A stretch of DNA of 64,000 bases. It comes from Ignavibacteriota bacterium (GTDB lineage: Bacteria; Bacteroidota; Ignavibacteria; Tepidaquicellales; Tepidaquicellaceae). The notes under the pieces were generated by a model. It was not told the DNA's origin and ran no database searches. It saw nothing but the letters and a program-made list of their open reading frames with translations. The stretch lies in contig JAPLFJ010000051.1 in assembly GCA_026390735.1 (NCBI GenBank), positions 42,933 to 106,932 of the forward strand. The letters are read 5' to 3'. The translations under genes and the position numbers were made by a program. Each line of letters opens with the position of its first letter. Within the stretch, counting starts at the first letter, position 1. Below, piece after piece: positions 35,199-43,809 of the stretch.

Positions 35199-35226
35199 TT
35201 TGTTATGAACATATGTTCATAACAAA
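35199..35226. promoter_or_regulatory. 28-bp perfect palindrome, probable operator
   Basis: Each half is TTTGTTATGAACAT, read inwards to the centre CATATG. It lies between the divergent NifX-DUF134 operon (start 35172) and cysteine synthase (start 35288). The core ATGAACATATGTTCAT has the pattern ATGNNCATATGNNCAT, also found before another DUF134 gene at 42311-42326. Binding by a dimeric DUF134 protein is inferred. Confidence 0.75.
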
Positions 35227-35287
35227 TTTATGTAGAAATATTTAACAAGTCAAGAGCAAAACTTTTACAATTAATAATTTTCCACAA

Positions 35288-36253
35288 ATGTATTATAACA
35301 ATATTCTTGAGTTAATAGGACATACGCCTCTTGTAAAGATAAATCACCTTACTAAAGGTTTGAAGGCAACAGTACTCGCTAAAATAGAGTTTTCCAACCC
35401 GGGCGGCAGTGTTAAAGACAGGGTTGGATTAGCGATGATAGAGGATGCAGAAAAAAGAGGTTTGCTAAAACCCGGTTACACGATTGTAGAGGCGACAAGC
35501 GGAAATACTGGTATTGGACTGGCGCTTGCAGGAAGGGTGAAAGGTTACAGAGTAATACTTGTAATGACGGATAAGATAGGCCAGGAAAAGAGAAATTACT
35601 TAAAAGCACTTGGGGCGGAAGTAGTGATAGTCCCAAAAGAAGCCGCACCAGATTCACCTGATTACTACAGGAACAAAGCAAAATCACTCGCGGGGGAAAT
35701 ACCGAATGCAGTTAATTTGAATCAATATGCAAACGAAGCAAATCCCTTAAGTCATTATTTAGGAACGGGTGCAGAAATATGGAAAGATACAGAAGGCAAA
35801 ATAACACACTTTGTATGCGGCGTTGGAACGGCAGGAACTATTACAGGAATATCTAAATATTTAAAGGAAAAGAATCCAAATATAAAGGTAACGGGGGCAG
35901 ATCCTGTCGGTTCAAATTTTAAAGTATACAAAGAAACAGGACAGATTGGCGAAACAACACTTCATCAAATAGAGGGACTCGGGACGGATATTATTCCTCC
36001 AATCACCAATTTTGATTATGTTGATGAGATAGTAAGCATTAAAGATATAGATTCGATTAATATGTGTAAGAGACTGTCATTAGAAGAAGGAATATTTTGC
36101 GGGGCATCATCAGGGACGGCCGCATATGCGGCACTTGAGATAGCAAAGGAACTTGATGAAAACGCGATTGTAGTCTTTATTATATGTGATACAGGAGAAA
36201 GATATTTATCGAAGTATCATAATGATGAATGGTTAAAAGAGCATAATTTGTAA
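35288..36253 (+). CDS. cysK: Cysteine synthase (O-acetylserine sulfhydrylase)
   Basis: A 321-residue PLP enzyme of the CysK/CysM family. The PLP lysine is in [11 protein letters not shown], the substrate loop is [14 protein letters not shown], and [14 protein letters not shown] binds the PLP phosphate. It makes cysteine from O-acetylserine and sulfide in the cytoplasm. It is followed 56 bp later by a trans-sulfuration enzyme and shares its upstream region, with the palindrome, with the NifX operon. Confidence 0.92.
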   Translation: MYYNNILELIGHTPLVKINHLTKGLKATVLAKIEFSNPGGSVKDRVGLAMIEDAEKRGLLKPGYTIVEATSGNTGIGLALAGRVKGYRVILVMTDKIGQEKRNYLKALGAEVVIVPKEAAPDSPDYYRNKAKSLAGEIPNAVNLNQYANEANPLSHYLGTGAEIWKDTEGKITHFVCGVGTAGTITGISKYLKEKNPNIKVTGADPVGSNFKVYKETGQIGETTLHQIEGLGTDIIPPITNFDYVDEIVSIKDIDSINMCKRLSLEEGIFCGASSGTAAYAALEIAKELDENAIVVFIICDTGERYLSKYHNDEWLKEHNL

Positions 36254-36309
36254 TATAACAAAAGAAAGACAAGTTAGAAAACATATTTTTTTAAAATAAT
36301 ATTAGAATA

Positions 36310-37491
36310 ATGGATACAAAAAATCTCGGTTTTAATTCAAAGCTCATACACGGAGGTGGTTACAAGGATAAATACGGAAGTGTGAATGTACCTATATATC
36401 AATCATCGACATTTCAATTTGAAAGTGCAGAAGAAGGTGCAAGATGTTTTAACGGTGAAAGTGATGGTTACATATACACACGTCTTGGAAACCCGACTAT
36501 CAAAGTACTTGAAAATATTATAGCAGACCTTGAAAAAGGATACGGAGGAATCGGCACAAGTTCGGGGATGGGAGCGGTTAATACAGTCTATATGGGATTG
36601 CTGAAACAGGGAGACCATATAATAAGTTCAGATGCAGTTTACGGACCTTCGAGGGTTGTTATGGAAGGTCAATATTCATGTTTTGGAATAGAGTCAACTT
36701 ATGTAACAACTTCAAACATAGAGAATATAAAGAGAGCAATTAAGCCAAATACAAAAGTGTTATATTTAGAAACACCTGCCAATCCAACGATAGAGATAAG
36801 TGATCTGGAAGCCTGTGCAAAGATTGCAAAAGAAAACAATCTAATAATGGTAGTTGACAATACTTTTTCAAGTCCTTACTTACAGAGACCTTTGGAGTTT
36901 GGTGCTGGTGTAGTATTACATTCGTTAACAAAGTTTATAAACGGGCATGCTGATATTGTTGGCGGGATTGTTGTTGCTAAAGATGAATTATTATACAAGA
37001 AATTACGATCAACGATGATTAATCTTGGCTGCAATATGGACCCGCATCAGGCTTATTTAGTTATAAGAGGATTAAAAACATTAGGAGTACGCATAGACAG
37101 GGCACAGGAAAACGCAATGAAGGTTGCAGAGTTTCTTGAAAAGCACCCAAAAGTAGAATGGATAAAATACCCGGGATTGAAATCACATCCTCAGCATGAG
37201 CTTGCAAAAAAACAGATGGACGGATTTGGGTCGATGATTAGCTTTGGGTTAAAAGGCGGTTTTGAAGCAGGAAAGACTTTGATGAATAATGTAAAAATGG
37301 CAATGCTTGCTGTTTCACTTGGAGGTGTAGAGTCACTTATCGAACACCCTGCTTCAATGACACATTCGAAAGTATCACAGGAAGACAAACTAAAAGCAGG
37401 GATTACAGATGGACTAGTAAGATATTCGGTAGGGATAGAGGATGTCAATGATCTGATAAATGACCTTGAACAGGCGCTTGCGAAAATATAA
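36310..37491 (+). CDS. Cys/Met-metabolism PLP enzyme (cystathionine gamma-synthase/lyase or methionine gamma-lyase type)
   Basis: A 393-residue enzyme with YTRLGNPT near residue 57, TSSGMGAV binding the phosphate, VVDNTFSSPY, and the PLP lysine in LHSLTKFINGH. The methionine-gamma-lyase cysteine (in YGCT) is replaced: the region reads YGPS. Sequence alone does not settle synthase, cystathionine lyase or methionine lyase. Position after cysteine synthase suggests trans-sulfuration or sulfide release from sulfur amino acids. Confidence 0.88.
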   Translation: MDTKNLGFNSKLIHGGGYKDKYGSVNVPIYQSSTFQFESAEEGARCFNGESDGYIYTRLGNPTIKVLENIIADLEKGYGGIGTSSGMGAVNTVYMGLLKQGDHIISSDAVYGPSRVVMEGQYSCFGIESTYVTTSNIENIKRAIKPNTKVLYLETPANPTIEISDLEACAKIAKENNLIMVVDNTFSSPYLQRPLEFGAGVVLHSLTKFINGHADIVGGIVVAKDELLYKKLRSTMINLGCNMDPHQAYLVIRGLKTLGVRIDRAQENAMKVAEFLEKHPKVEWIKYPGLKSHPQHELAKKQMDGFGSMISFGLKGGFEAGKTLMNNVKMAMLAVSLGGVESLIEHPASMTHSKVSQEDKLKAGITDGLVRYSVGIEDVNDLINDLEQALAKI

Positions 37492-37536
37492 GAAAAGACA
37501 ATATTTAAATTTAACAAAAACAGAAAGGATTTTATA

Positions 37537-37941
37537 ATGAAAGTAGCAATTCCTTCACACTCAGGAAAAGTAGATGACCATTTTGGTCATTGTGAGTATT
37601 TTCAAGTATTCACGACAAATAACAGCAAAGAGATAATTCACGAAGAATTACTTGCTTCACCAAATGGCTGCGGATGTAAATCCAATATAGTAGAGAAGTT
37701 ATCCGAAATAGGTGTTAAAGTTATGCTTGCAGGAAATATTGGTGGCGGGGCTGTAAATAAATTAAGTGAACATGGTATTGCGGTTGTTAGAGGTTGTTCG
37801 GGAGATGTAAAGACTGTGTTAAGTGAATGGTTGAATGGAAACATCAAGGACAATGGTGAAATGTGCAAAGAGCACGAACATCATCATGAAGACGGACAAC
37901 AACATCAGCATCAACATCGCCATGGTGATGATTGTGACTAA
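37537..37941 (+). CDS. NifX/orange-protein-family protein with His-rich tail
   Basis: A 134-residue protein. The fold opens MKVAIPSHSGKVDDHFGHCE and contains SPNGCGCKSNIVEKL and MLAGNIGGGAVNKL. It ends in a His-rich tail (HEHHHEDGQQHQHQHRHGDD). It is the closest relative of the protein at 41510-41878, with the same GCGCKS and GCSG cysteines. It heads a group with a small membrane protein and a ZIP transporter, so metal delivery is a reasonable inference. Confidence 0.88.
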   Translation: MKVAIPSHSGKVDDHFGHCEYFQVFTTNNSKEIIHEELLASPNGCGCKSNIVEKLSEIGVKVMLAGNIGGGAVNKLSEHGIAVVRGCSGDVKTVLSEWLNGNIKDNGEMCKEHEHHHEDGQQHQHQHRHGDDCD

Positions 37942-37954
37942 TTTTTAGGATTTA

Positions 37955-38239
37955 TTGAAAACCGAAACAAAGCATAACCATCGCATCGAAGCAGATACAG
38001 ATAAAGGAAAAGCTATAAAATTATCTCCCTTAGGATATATTTTAAAGTTAATATCAAAGTGGATAGGTTTTACAGGTTTATATGCAGCTTTTTCAGTCTG
38101 CCCATTTTGTGGGCAACCCGGCTGTTCAGTTGGGGTTGGTTCAGCAAGTATTGTAGGTGCATTTTTTGTCTTAATATTACAGGATTGGAAAATACTTTAT
38201 ATTTTTCTAAAAGAAAGAATAAAACCAAATAATGGATAA
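37955..38239 (+). CDS. Small membrane protein with CPFCGQPGC motif
   Basis: A 94-residue protein starting at TTG (37955), 13 bp after the NifX-family stop; no ATG is available. It has a polar His-containing N-terminus, then two hydrophobic segments (about 33-50 and 62-78). The motif SVCPFCGQPGCSVGVG lies between them, with three closely spaced cysteines. I recognise no family. It overlaps the ZIP gene by 8 bp, so it may be a metal- or redox-binding membrane partner of the transporter or of the NifX-like protein. Confidence 0.6.
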   Translation: MKTETKHNHRIEADTDKGKAIKLSPLGYILKLISKWIGFTGLYAAFSVCPFCGQPGCSVGVGSASIVGAFFVLILQDWKILYIFLKERIKPNNG

Positions 38240-38975
38240 TCTGATAATAATAGTGGTTTTCGGGCTTTTGATGAGCGTTGTATCTCTTTCGGGAGGGGTA
38301 ATTATGCTATTCAAAAAGCAGGTACAATCTAAGTTACTGTTACCTCTTGTTGCATTTTCTGCTGGTTCGCTTATTGGAGGCGCATTTTTTATGATGATTC
38401 CTGAGGGATTACATCATTTTGGGAATGTGAAAGTTTTCTTTCTGATTCTTGTATTAGGATTTAGTCTTTTCTTTGTACTCGAACAGTTTTTGCATTACCA
38501 TCATTGCAAAAAAGCGGAAAGCGATTGCAGAAAACCTATGTCATATTTGATATTAATTGGAGACGGGCTTCATAATTTAATAGGTGGTTTGTCAATTTCG
38601 GCTTTATTCTTAATAGATTTTAAACTAGGCTTAATTGCTTGGCTTGGAGCTGTTTTTCACGAAATCCCGCAAGAGCTTGGGGATTTTGCCGCACTTGTTC
38701 ATAGCGGTTGGGAAAAGAAAAAAGCTATAACATATAACTTGCTATCTTCATTTACATTTTTAATTGGCGGTTTGATTACATATTTCGTTTCAGATAAAAT
38801 TGACATATCATTTCTTATCCCTTTCGCAGCAGGAAATTTCCTGTATATTGGAGCAACAGATTTAATCCCAGAGGTTAATAAGCATACTACTTTAAAGAAC
38901 AATATTGTTCATTTTTTATCTTTTTTAATGGGCATTGCTTTGTTGTTTGTTCTTAGTTTATATCACAATCATTAA
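38232..38975 (+). CDS. ZIP-family metal transporter
   Basis: A 247-residue membrane protein with about seven to eight transmembrane segments. The ZIP core motifs are GDGLHNLIGGLSI (TM4) and FHEIPQELGDFA (TM5), which carry the metal-binding His/Glu residues. ZIPs take divalent metals such as zinc or iron into the cytoplasm. It is co-translated with the CPFCGQPGC protein and lies upstream of a Fur-family regulator. Confidence 0.9.
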   Translation: MDNLIIIVVFGLLMSVVSLSGGVIMLFKKQVQSKLLLPLVAFSAGSLIGGAFFMMIPEGLHHFGNVKVFFLILVLGFSLFFVLEQFLHYHHCKKAESDCRKPMSYLILIGDGLHNLIGGLSISALFLIDFKLGLIAWLGAVFHEIPQELGDFAALVHSGWEKKKAITYNLLSSFTFLIGGLITYFVSDKIDISFLIPFAAGNFLYIGATDLIPEVNKHTTLKNNIVHFLSFLMGIALLFVLSLYHNH

Positions 38976-39070
38976 CTAAGGGTTCTTTTTTATATAAGTA
39001 ATCGGATTTACTTTTTGTTCATATAAGGATTGATAAAATGGTCACAAAGGTTTTTGCTTATTTAAATACT

Positions 39071-39101
39071 TATCAATGGAAATATACTATCTCCATTGAT
39101 A
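39071..39101 (+). promoter_or_regulatory. Inverted repeat upstream of the Fur-family gene
   Basis: TATCAATGGA and TCCATTGATA are exact complements separated by 11 bp, 64 bp before the regulator start. There is no T-run as in a terminator. Closer to the start is a shorter pair, ATTCT/AGAAT, in an AT-rich TTATAACAGAATAAT stretch of PerR-box composition. Either could be an operator of the operon. Confidence 0.5.
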
Positions 39102-39164
39102 ATTTACACAACAAACTTTATATTGAAATATTCTTATAACAGAATAATTCTTATTTAACAATAA

Positions 39165-39599
39165 ATGAAGAATAAAGATATAATAGAAAAACTTCTAAAT
39201 AAACGACTAAAAGTCACCCCACAAAGAATAGCTGTAATGGAAGCAATTGAGGGATTAAAAAATCATCCTACTGCAGAAAAAATAACTGGTTTTGTTAAAA
39301 TTCATCATCCGAATATAGCTACCGGCACTGTATACAAAGTACTTGAAACGTTTGTTGAAAATAAACTTGTAGCTAAGGTAAAGACTGAAAAAGATGTAAT
39401 GAGGTATGAAACACATTCCGAAGTACATCATCATTTATACTGTTCAGAGTCTGACAGAATTGAAGATTATGAAGATGAAGATCTTAATATATTGCTAAAA
39501 GAATATTTTAATAAGAAAAAACTGAGAAACTTCAGAATAAGCGATATAAGATTGCAAATAATCGGTAAATTTACAAACAATAACTCCATAAAAAACTAA
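39165..39599 (+). CDS. Fur-family regulator (PerR-like)
   Basis: A 144-residue protein with the Fur winged helix (KVTPQRIAVMEAIEGLKNHP, then GTVYKVLETF) and the metal-binding segment HSEVHHHLYCSESDRIEDYE. It has only one cysteine there and no C-terminal CxxC, so the structural zinc site is absent. The downstream genes are ferritin, peroxiredoxin and a DsrE lipoprotein, the set expected of a peroxide regulon, so PerR-like is preferred over Fur. Confidence 0.88.
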   Translation: MKNKDIIEKLLNKRLKVTPQRIAVMEAIEGLKNHPTAEKITGFVKIHHPNIATGTVYKVLETFVENKLVAKVKTEKDVMRYETHSEVHHHLYCSESDRIEDYEDEDLNILLKEYFNKKKLRNFRISDIRLQIIGKFTNNNSIKN

Positions 39600-39610
39600 T
39601 AATTATAATC

Positions 39611-40123
39611 ATGAAAGAAAAAAGTATTGAACTATTGAACAAAGCTATTGCAGATGAACTATCTGCTGTACATCAGTATATGTATTTTCATTTTCACTGT
39701 GACGACCAGGGATATGATTTACTAGCAAATCTTTTTAAAAGAACGGCCATCGAAGAAATGCTCCATATAGAACTTATATCAGAAAGAATTTTATTCCTAA
39801 AGGGTGATGTGGAAATGAAAGCGACGACCGAAGTAAACAAAATTCACGTCGTTAAGGACATGCTAAAACTTGCAAAGATTATGGAAGAAAGCAGTGCAAA
39901 TGATTACAACAAATGGGCTAATGAATGCTCTCAGAATGCAGATTCTGCATCAAAGAAATTATTTGAATCTCTTGTAGAAGACGAGGAAAGGCATTACTCG
40001 CAATATGATGATGAAGCTGAAAATATGGTAAAGTTTGGAGATAACTATTTAGCTTTACAATCAATCGAAAGAAGCAAAACTGTGGCAACAACACCGCCCG
40101 CAGGAAATCAAAATAAAAATTAA
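39611..40123 (+). CDS. Bacterioferritin/ferritin-like iron-storage protein
   Basis: A 170-residue four-helix protein with di-iron ligands: ADELSAVHQYMYFHF (Glu, helix A), EEMLHIELISERI (ExxH, helix B), and ESLVEDEERHYSQYDDE (ExxH, helix D). It stores iron and detoxifies peroxide. It starts 11 bp after the PerR-like gene and 16 bp before the peroxiredoxin gene. The Pro/Asn-rich tail is probably disordered. Confidence 0.85.
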   Translation: MKEKSIELLNKAIADELSAVHQYMYFHFHCDDQGYDLLANLFKRTAIEEMLHIELISERILFLKGDVEMKATTEVNKIHVVKDMLKLAKIMEESSANDYNKWANECSQNADSASKKLFESLVEDEERHYSQYDDEAENMVKFGDNYLALQSIERSKTVATTPPAGNQNKN

Positions 40124-40139
40124 AGGAAAGGAAAAGAAA

Positions 40140-40850
40140 ATGGAAGAAAACCAAATAATTCCGATACCACGAATCGGCGAAAAGGCTCCTGTGTTTAAAG
40201 CAGTTACAACGCAGGGTGAAATAAATTTCCCAAATGACTACGAGGGAAAATGGGTTATCTTATTCAGTCATCCTGCTGATTTTACTCCAGTATGCACCTC
40301 TGAATTTATGACCTTTGCAACTCTGGAAGATAAATTCAGCAAAGCAAATTGCAAGCTGGTTGGTCTTTCGGTTGATGGATTATACAGTCATATTGCATGG
40401 CTTCGTACCATTAAAGATAAAATAGAATACAACGGTATGAAGGATGTAGAGGTAAAATTTCCGTTAATAGAGGACATCACAATGGATGTTGCAAAAAAAT
40501 ATGGTATGATTCAACCCGGGGAAAGTTCTACAAAAGCAGTAAGAGCGGTATTTTTTATTGATCCAAAAGGGATTATACGCGCTATCATTTATTATCCATT
40601 AAGTCTTGGAAGGAATTTTGACGAACTTTACAGAGCATTAATTGCAATGCAGACAGCGGATGCATTTGAAATCGCCACTCCGGCTGACTGGAGACCGGGA
40701 GATCCAGTAATAATACCAACCGCCGGTTCCTGTGGTGTAGCAAAAGATAGAATGGAAAACAAGAAGGATCTTAAATGTTATGACTGGTTTTTCTGTACAA
40801 AAGAACTCTCAGAAAAAACGGTATTTGATAAACTTATAAAAGAACGATAA
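40140..40850 (+). CDS. Peroxiredoxin of the Prx6/1-Cys type
   Basis: A 236-residue protein with the peroxidatic Cys52 in FTPVCTSEF, the arginine in KAVRAVFFIDPKGI, and the extended C-terminal domain of the Prx6 class. Three further cysteines lie near the end (GSCGVAK; LKCYDWFFC), so a resolving cysteine may exist. It reduces peroxides in the cytoplasm and is part of the PerR-like operon. Confidence 0.92.
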   Translation: MEENQIIPIPRIGEKAPVFKAVTTQGEINFPNDYEGKWVILFSHPADFTPVCTSEFMTFATLEDKFSKANCKLVGLSVDGLYSHIAWLRTIKDKIEYNGMKDVEVKFPLIEDITMDVAKKYGMIQPGESSTKAVRAVFFIDPKGIIRAIIYYPLSLGRNFDELYRALIAMQTADAFEIATPADWRPGDPVIIPTAGSCGVAKDRMENKKDLKCYDWFFCTKELSEKTVFDKLIKER

Positions 40851-40851
40851 A

Positions 40852-41322
40852 ATGAAAAACTTATTTATTGTTGCATTATTGTTTTTGATTATTACCGGGT
40901 GCAACCAAAGTGATAAAAAAGAAAGTACAACACAGGGTACAAAAACCCCTGTTAGTTCTGACTCAATAAGAGACGGCATATTTATTCATATCACGGAAAG
41001 TTATAAAGACCCGCACAGAATACTTATGCCACTGAAAATGGCTGAAATGATGTCAAAAGATAAGGATGTATTAATTTATATGGACATTCATGCGGTTGAA
41101 GTGCTTGTAAAAACTGCAAAAGATATTGAATTAGCCGACTTTGAATCCGCACACACTTACATAAAAAGATTAATACAAAACAAGGTGACAATTATGGCTT
41201 GTCCTACATGCCTTAAAATTGCAGAATTCAAACCGGAAGATTTAATGGATGGTGTTCAGGTTGCACAAAAGGATAAATTCTTTAGTTTTACAAAAGGAAG
41301 AATTATTACTTTGGATTATTGA
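40852..41322 (+). CDS. DsrE-family lipoprotein
   Basis: A lipoprotein signal peptide with ITGC (Cys17) precedes a DsrE/DsrF fold (FIHITESYKDPHRILMPLKM; DVLIYMDIHAVEVLVK). It carries the CPTC pair in IMACPTCLKIAEF. It would be anchored outside the cytoplasm, unusual for sulfur-relay proteins, which are normally cytosolic. It starts one base after the peroxiredoxin stop. A sulfur- or metal-handling role is inferred. Confidence 0.82.
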   Translation: MKNLFIVALLFLIITGCNQSDKKESTTQGTKTPVSSDSIRDGIFIHITESYKDPHRILMPLKMAEMMSKDKDVLIYMDIHAVEVLVKTAKDIELADFESAHTYIKRLIQNKVTIMACPTCLKIAEFKPEDLMDGVQVAQKDKFFSFTKGRIITLDY

Positions 41323-41451
41323 TTAACTGAATTCTGTTTGGTTTTAATTTGATGTATGTATTTTCGTATTAAATAATTTAGTATTTTCTAATGGTTTATA
41401 ATTAGAAAATGCCTCCATTTTAATTGTAGTATGATCAAAGGATTTATTATC

Positions 41452-41489
41452 ATTTAATTCCCCAAGGATAATACCGCGGGGAATTAAAT
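41452..41489. terminator. Long inverted repeat between convergent genes
   Basis: ATTTAATTCCCC and GGGGAATTAAAT form a perfect 12-bp stem with a 14-nt loop. It lies between the DsrE lipoprotein gene (stop 41322) and the convergent NifX-family gene (stop 41510), so it probably terminates both transcripts. T-tracts are short, so confidence is moderate. Confidence 0.55.
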
Positions 41490-41509
41490 CTATTTTACCT
41501 CAGATCATA

Positions 41510-41878
41510 TTAATGATTACAAGTACCATCATCGTGATTATGGTGGTTACAAGTTTCTTCCGAATCTTTGAGATTACCTTTAAGCCAATCGTTAACGACT
41601 ACAGATACTTCACCCGAGCAGCCTCTGATAACTTCAATACCAAAGGAATTAAGTTTATTCACTGCACCATCACCCATATTACCGGCGAGCATTGTCTGAA
41701 CACCCATATTAAACAGAGTTTCAACTATGTTAGATTTACAGCCGCAACCGTGAGCGGATGCAATGATTTCCTCGTTAACAGGTTCGTTATTTTCGTTTAT
41801 TGTATAAACAGTGAAATATTCACTATGACCAAAATGGTCTTCTACTATTCCACCGTTTGAAGGGATTGCTACTTTCAC
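41510..41878 (-). CDS. NifX/orange-protein-family protein with His/Cys tail
   Basis: A 122-residue protein, close paralogue of 37537-37941: MKVAIPSNGGIVEDHFGHSE, HGCGCKSNIVETL, MLAGNMGDGAVNKL, GCSGEV. The tail is short (CNHHNHDDGTCNH) and rich in His and Cys. Its start overlaps the stop of the upstream DUF134 gene by 4 bp, so the two are co-translated. Metal-cluster carriage is inferred from the family. Confidence 0.88.
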   Translation of the reverse strand: MKVAIPSNGGIVEDHFGHSEYFTVYTINENNEPVNEEIIASAHGCGCKSNIVETLFNMGVQTMLAGNMGDGAVNKLNSFGIEVIRGCSGEVSVVVNDWLKGNLKDSEETCNHHNHDDGTCNH

Positions 41879-42288
41879 TTAATATTTTCCTTTATATTCT
41901 TGAGTTTACAACATTTCGGACAATTGGTTTTATCTTCTATCCTGTCCGTCAGGATAAAGTTGTTTTTACATTTTCTGCATTTGTGTTTATTTGTTTTCCC
42001 TAAAACATAACTACCGCCTTCAATTTTAATAGCTTTTCCGTTAATTACAGCATCGGCGATTGTTTTATGTGCCAAATCTATAATTCTGCCAAAAGTCTGT
42101 CTTGAGACTCCCATCTTATCAGCCGCTTGTTCCTGGTACATACATTCAAGGTCAGATAAGCGGACAGCTTCAAGTTCTTCAAAAGATAGAACAACCTCTT
42201 CGAGTTCGTTAACAGGAATTCCCCGCGGCTTGAAGTAACTTATTTCGGGTAAGACAGAAACCTTTCTTATGTTTTTGGGTCTTGGCAT
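41875..42288 (-). CDS. DUF134 regulator with C-terminal zinc ribbon
   Basis: A 137-residue protein matching the DUF134 consensus closely. The N-terminus MPRPKNIRKV is followed by YFKPRGIPVNELEEVVLSFE, and ELEAVRLSDLECMYQEQAAD with MGVSRQTFGRIIDLAH form the HTH. The Cys4 ribbon is CRKC...CPKC. It is coupled to a NifX-family gene. A CATATG-centred palindrome lies 23 bp upstream of its start, between it and cydA. Confidence 0.9.
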   Translation of the reverse strand: MPRPKNIRKVSVLPEISYFKPRGIPVNELEEVVLSFEELEAVRLSDLECMYQEQAADKMGVSRQTFGRIIDLAHKTIADAVINGKAIKIEGGSYVLGKTNKHKCRKCKNNFILTDRIEDKTNCPKCCKLKNIKENIK

Positions 42289-42310
42289 TTATATTCTGCA
42301 ATCATTTAAT

Positions 42311-42326
42311 ATGGGCATATGCCCAT
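42311..42326. promoter_or_regulatory. 16-bp perfect palindrome, probable DUF134 operator
   Basis: ATGGGCATATGCCCAT lies between the divergent DUF134 gene (start 42288) and cydA (start 42427). It shares the pattern ATGNNCATATGNNCAT with the palindrome at 35199-35226, which also precedes a DUF134 operon. Position near the DUF134 start suggests autoregulation; control of cydAB is possible. Confidence 0.75.
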
Positions 42327-42426
42327 TAATATACAAGTAACAAAAGAATGACTGTATTTATCCTATTAATGCACTTCAATTACAGGTGTATGTTAATATT
42401 TTTACGCAATCATATATAAAAAGAAT

Positions 42427-43797
42427 ATGGATACAGAGATTCTTGCACGGATACAATTTGCTTTCACAATTGCTTTTCATTATATATACCCGCCTATTAG
42501 TATAGGTCTTGGGGTCTTACTCGTGATTATGGAGGGTATGTACATTAAGACGGGGAAAAAGATCTATGAAAACATTACAAAGTTCTGGATAAAAATATTC
42601 GCATTGGTTTTTGCGATGGGTGTTGCGACCGGGATTGTTATGGAGTTTGAATTTGGAACTAACTGGGCGACGTATTCAAGATTTGTAGGAGATGTGTTCG
42701 GCAGTGCTCTTGCAGCCGAGGGGGTTTTTGCATTCTTTCTTGAGTCGGGTTTTCTGGCAATACTTGTTTTCGGGTGGAACAGGGTTTCCACAAAGATGCA
42801 TTTCTTTTCCACTATAATGGTTTCGTTTGGTGCAATGCTAAGCGCAGTATGGATTGTGGTTGCTAATTCATGGCAACAGACACCTGCAGGTTATCATATT
42901 GTTAATAACGGAGGATATCTTCGAGCCGAAATTACAGACTTCTGGTCTATGGTTTTCAATCCTTCATCTGTTGACAGACTTCTTCATACATTATCTGGTG
43001 CCTGGCTGACGGGGGCATTTCTTGTTTTGAGTGTGTCTGCATTTTATTTACTGAAGAACAGACATGTTGACTTTTCGAAGAAGTCAATTAAGATTGCGCT
43101 TTCTCTTGCAGTCTTTGCATCATTATTTCAATTATTAACAGGACATCATAGTGCACAGGGTATCAGCAGTACACAACCTGCAAAACTTGCAGCGTTTGAA
43201 GGACATTACAATACATCCCCTGCCCCGCTTTATTTATTCGGGTGGGTTAATAACAATGAACAGAAAGTGAACTTTGGTGTTGCTATACCGGGAATGCTGA
43301 GTTATATGATATACGGAGACTTTGATAAACCGGTTAAAGGTTTGAATGAATTCAAACCTGAGGACAGACCACCTGTCAATTTAGTTTTTCAGTCATATCA
43401 TCTTATGGTTGTAATCGGGTTTACATTAATCGGGCTTAGTTTGCTTTCACTTTTGCTTTTAAGAAAAGATGCTTTATTTAAGAATAAACTTTTCCTGAAG
43501 ATACTTGTTGCATCGGTACTTCTACCTCAGGCTGCGAATCAGCTTGGATGGATATCGGCAGAGGTGGGCAGACAGCCGTGGATAGTATATAATTTATTAA
43601 GGACAAAAGATGCATTATCTAAATCTGTAGGATCAGGAGAGATTGTATTTTCACTTATACTTTTCACGCTGATATATGCTCTGTTGTTTGTGCTGTTTAT
43701 ATTTCTGCTTGACAGGAAGATAAAACATGGACCTGATGAGGAAGTCGAAAAAGATGGAGTTTATTCAGAACAGAAAGTAATATTTAAAAACAATTAA
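42427..43797 (+). CDS. cydA: Cytochrome bd ubiquinol oxidase subunit I
   Basis: A 456-residue membrane protein with nine predicted transmembrane helices. The b595 ligand region is FTIAFHYIYPPISIG (His near residue 17). GIVMEFEFGTNW carries the conserved glutamates, and GWISAEVGRQPWIVY is the family signature. The Q-loop is short. It oxidises quinol and reduces oxygen with high affinity. It starts 101 bp after a DUF134-type palindrome and 12 bp separate it from cydB. Confidence 0.95.
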   Translation: MDTEILARIQFAFTIAFHYIYPPISIGLGVLLVIMEGMYIKTGKKIYENITKFWIKIFALVFAMGVATGIVMEFEFGTNWATYSRFVGDVFGSALAAEGVFAFFLESGFLAILVFGWNRVSTKMHFFSTIMVSFGAMLSAVWIVVANSWQQTPAGYHIVNNGGYLRAEITDFWSMVFNPSSVDRLLHTLSGAWLTGAFLVLSVSAFYLLKNRHVDFSKKSIKIALSLAVFASLFQLLTGHHSAQGISSTQPAKLAAFEGHYNTSPAPLYLFGWVNNNEQKVNFGVAIPGMLSYMIYGDFDKPVKGLNEFKPEDRPPVNLVFQSYHLMVVIGFTLIGLSLLSLLLLRKDALFKNKLFLKILVASVLLPQAANQLGWISAEVGRQPWIVYNLLRTKDALSKSVGSGEIVFSLILFTLIYALLFVLFIFLLDRKIKHGPDEEVEKDGVYSEQKVIFKNN

Positions 43798-43809
43798 CGG
43801 AAGAGAATA

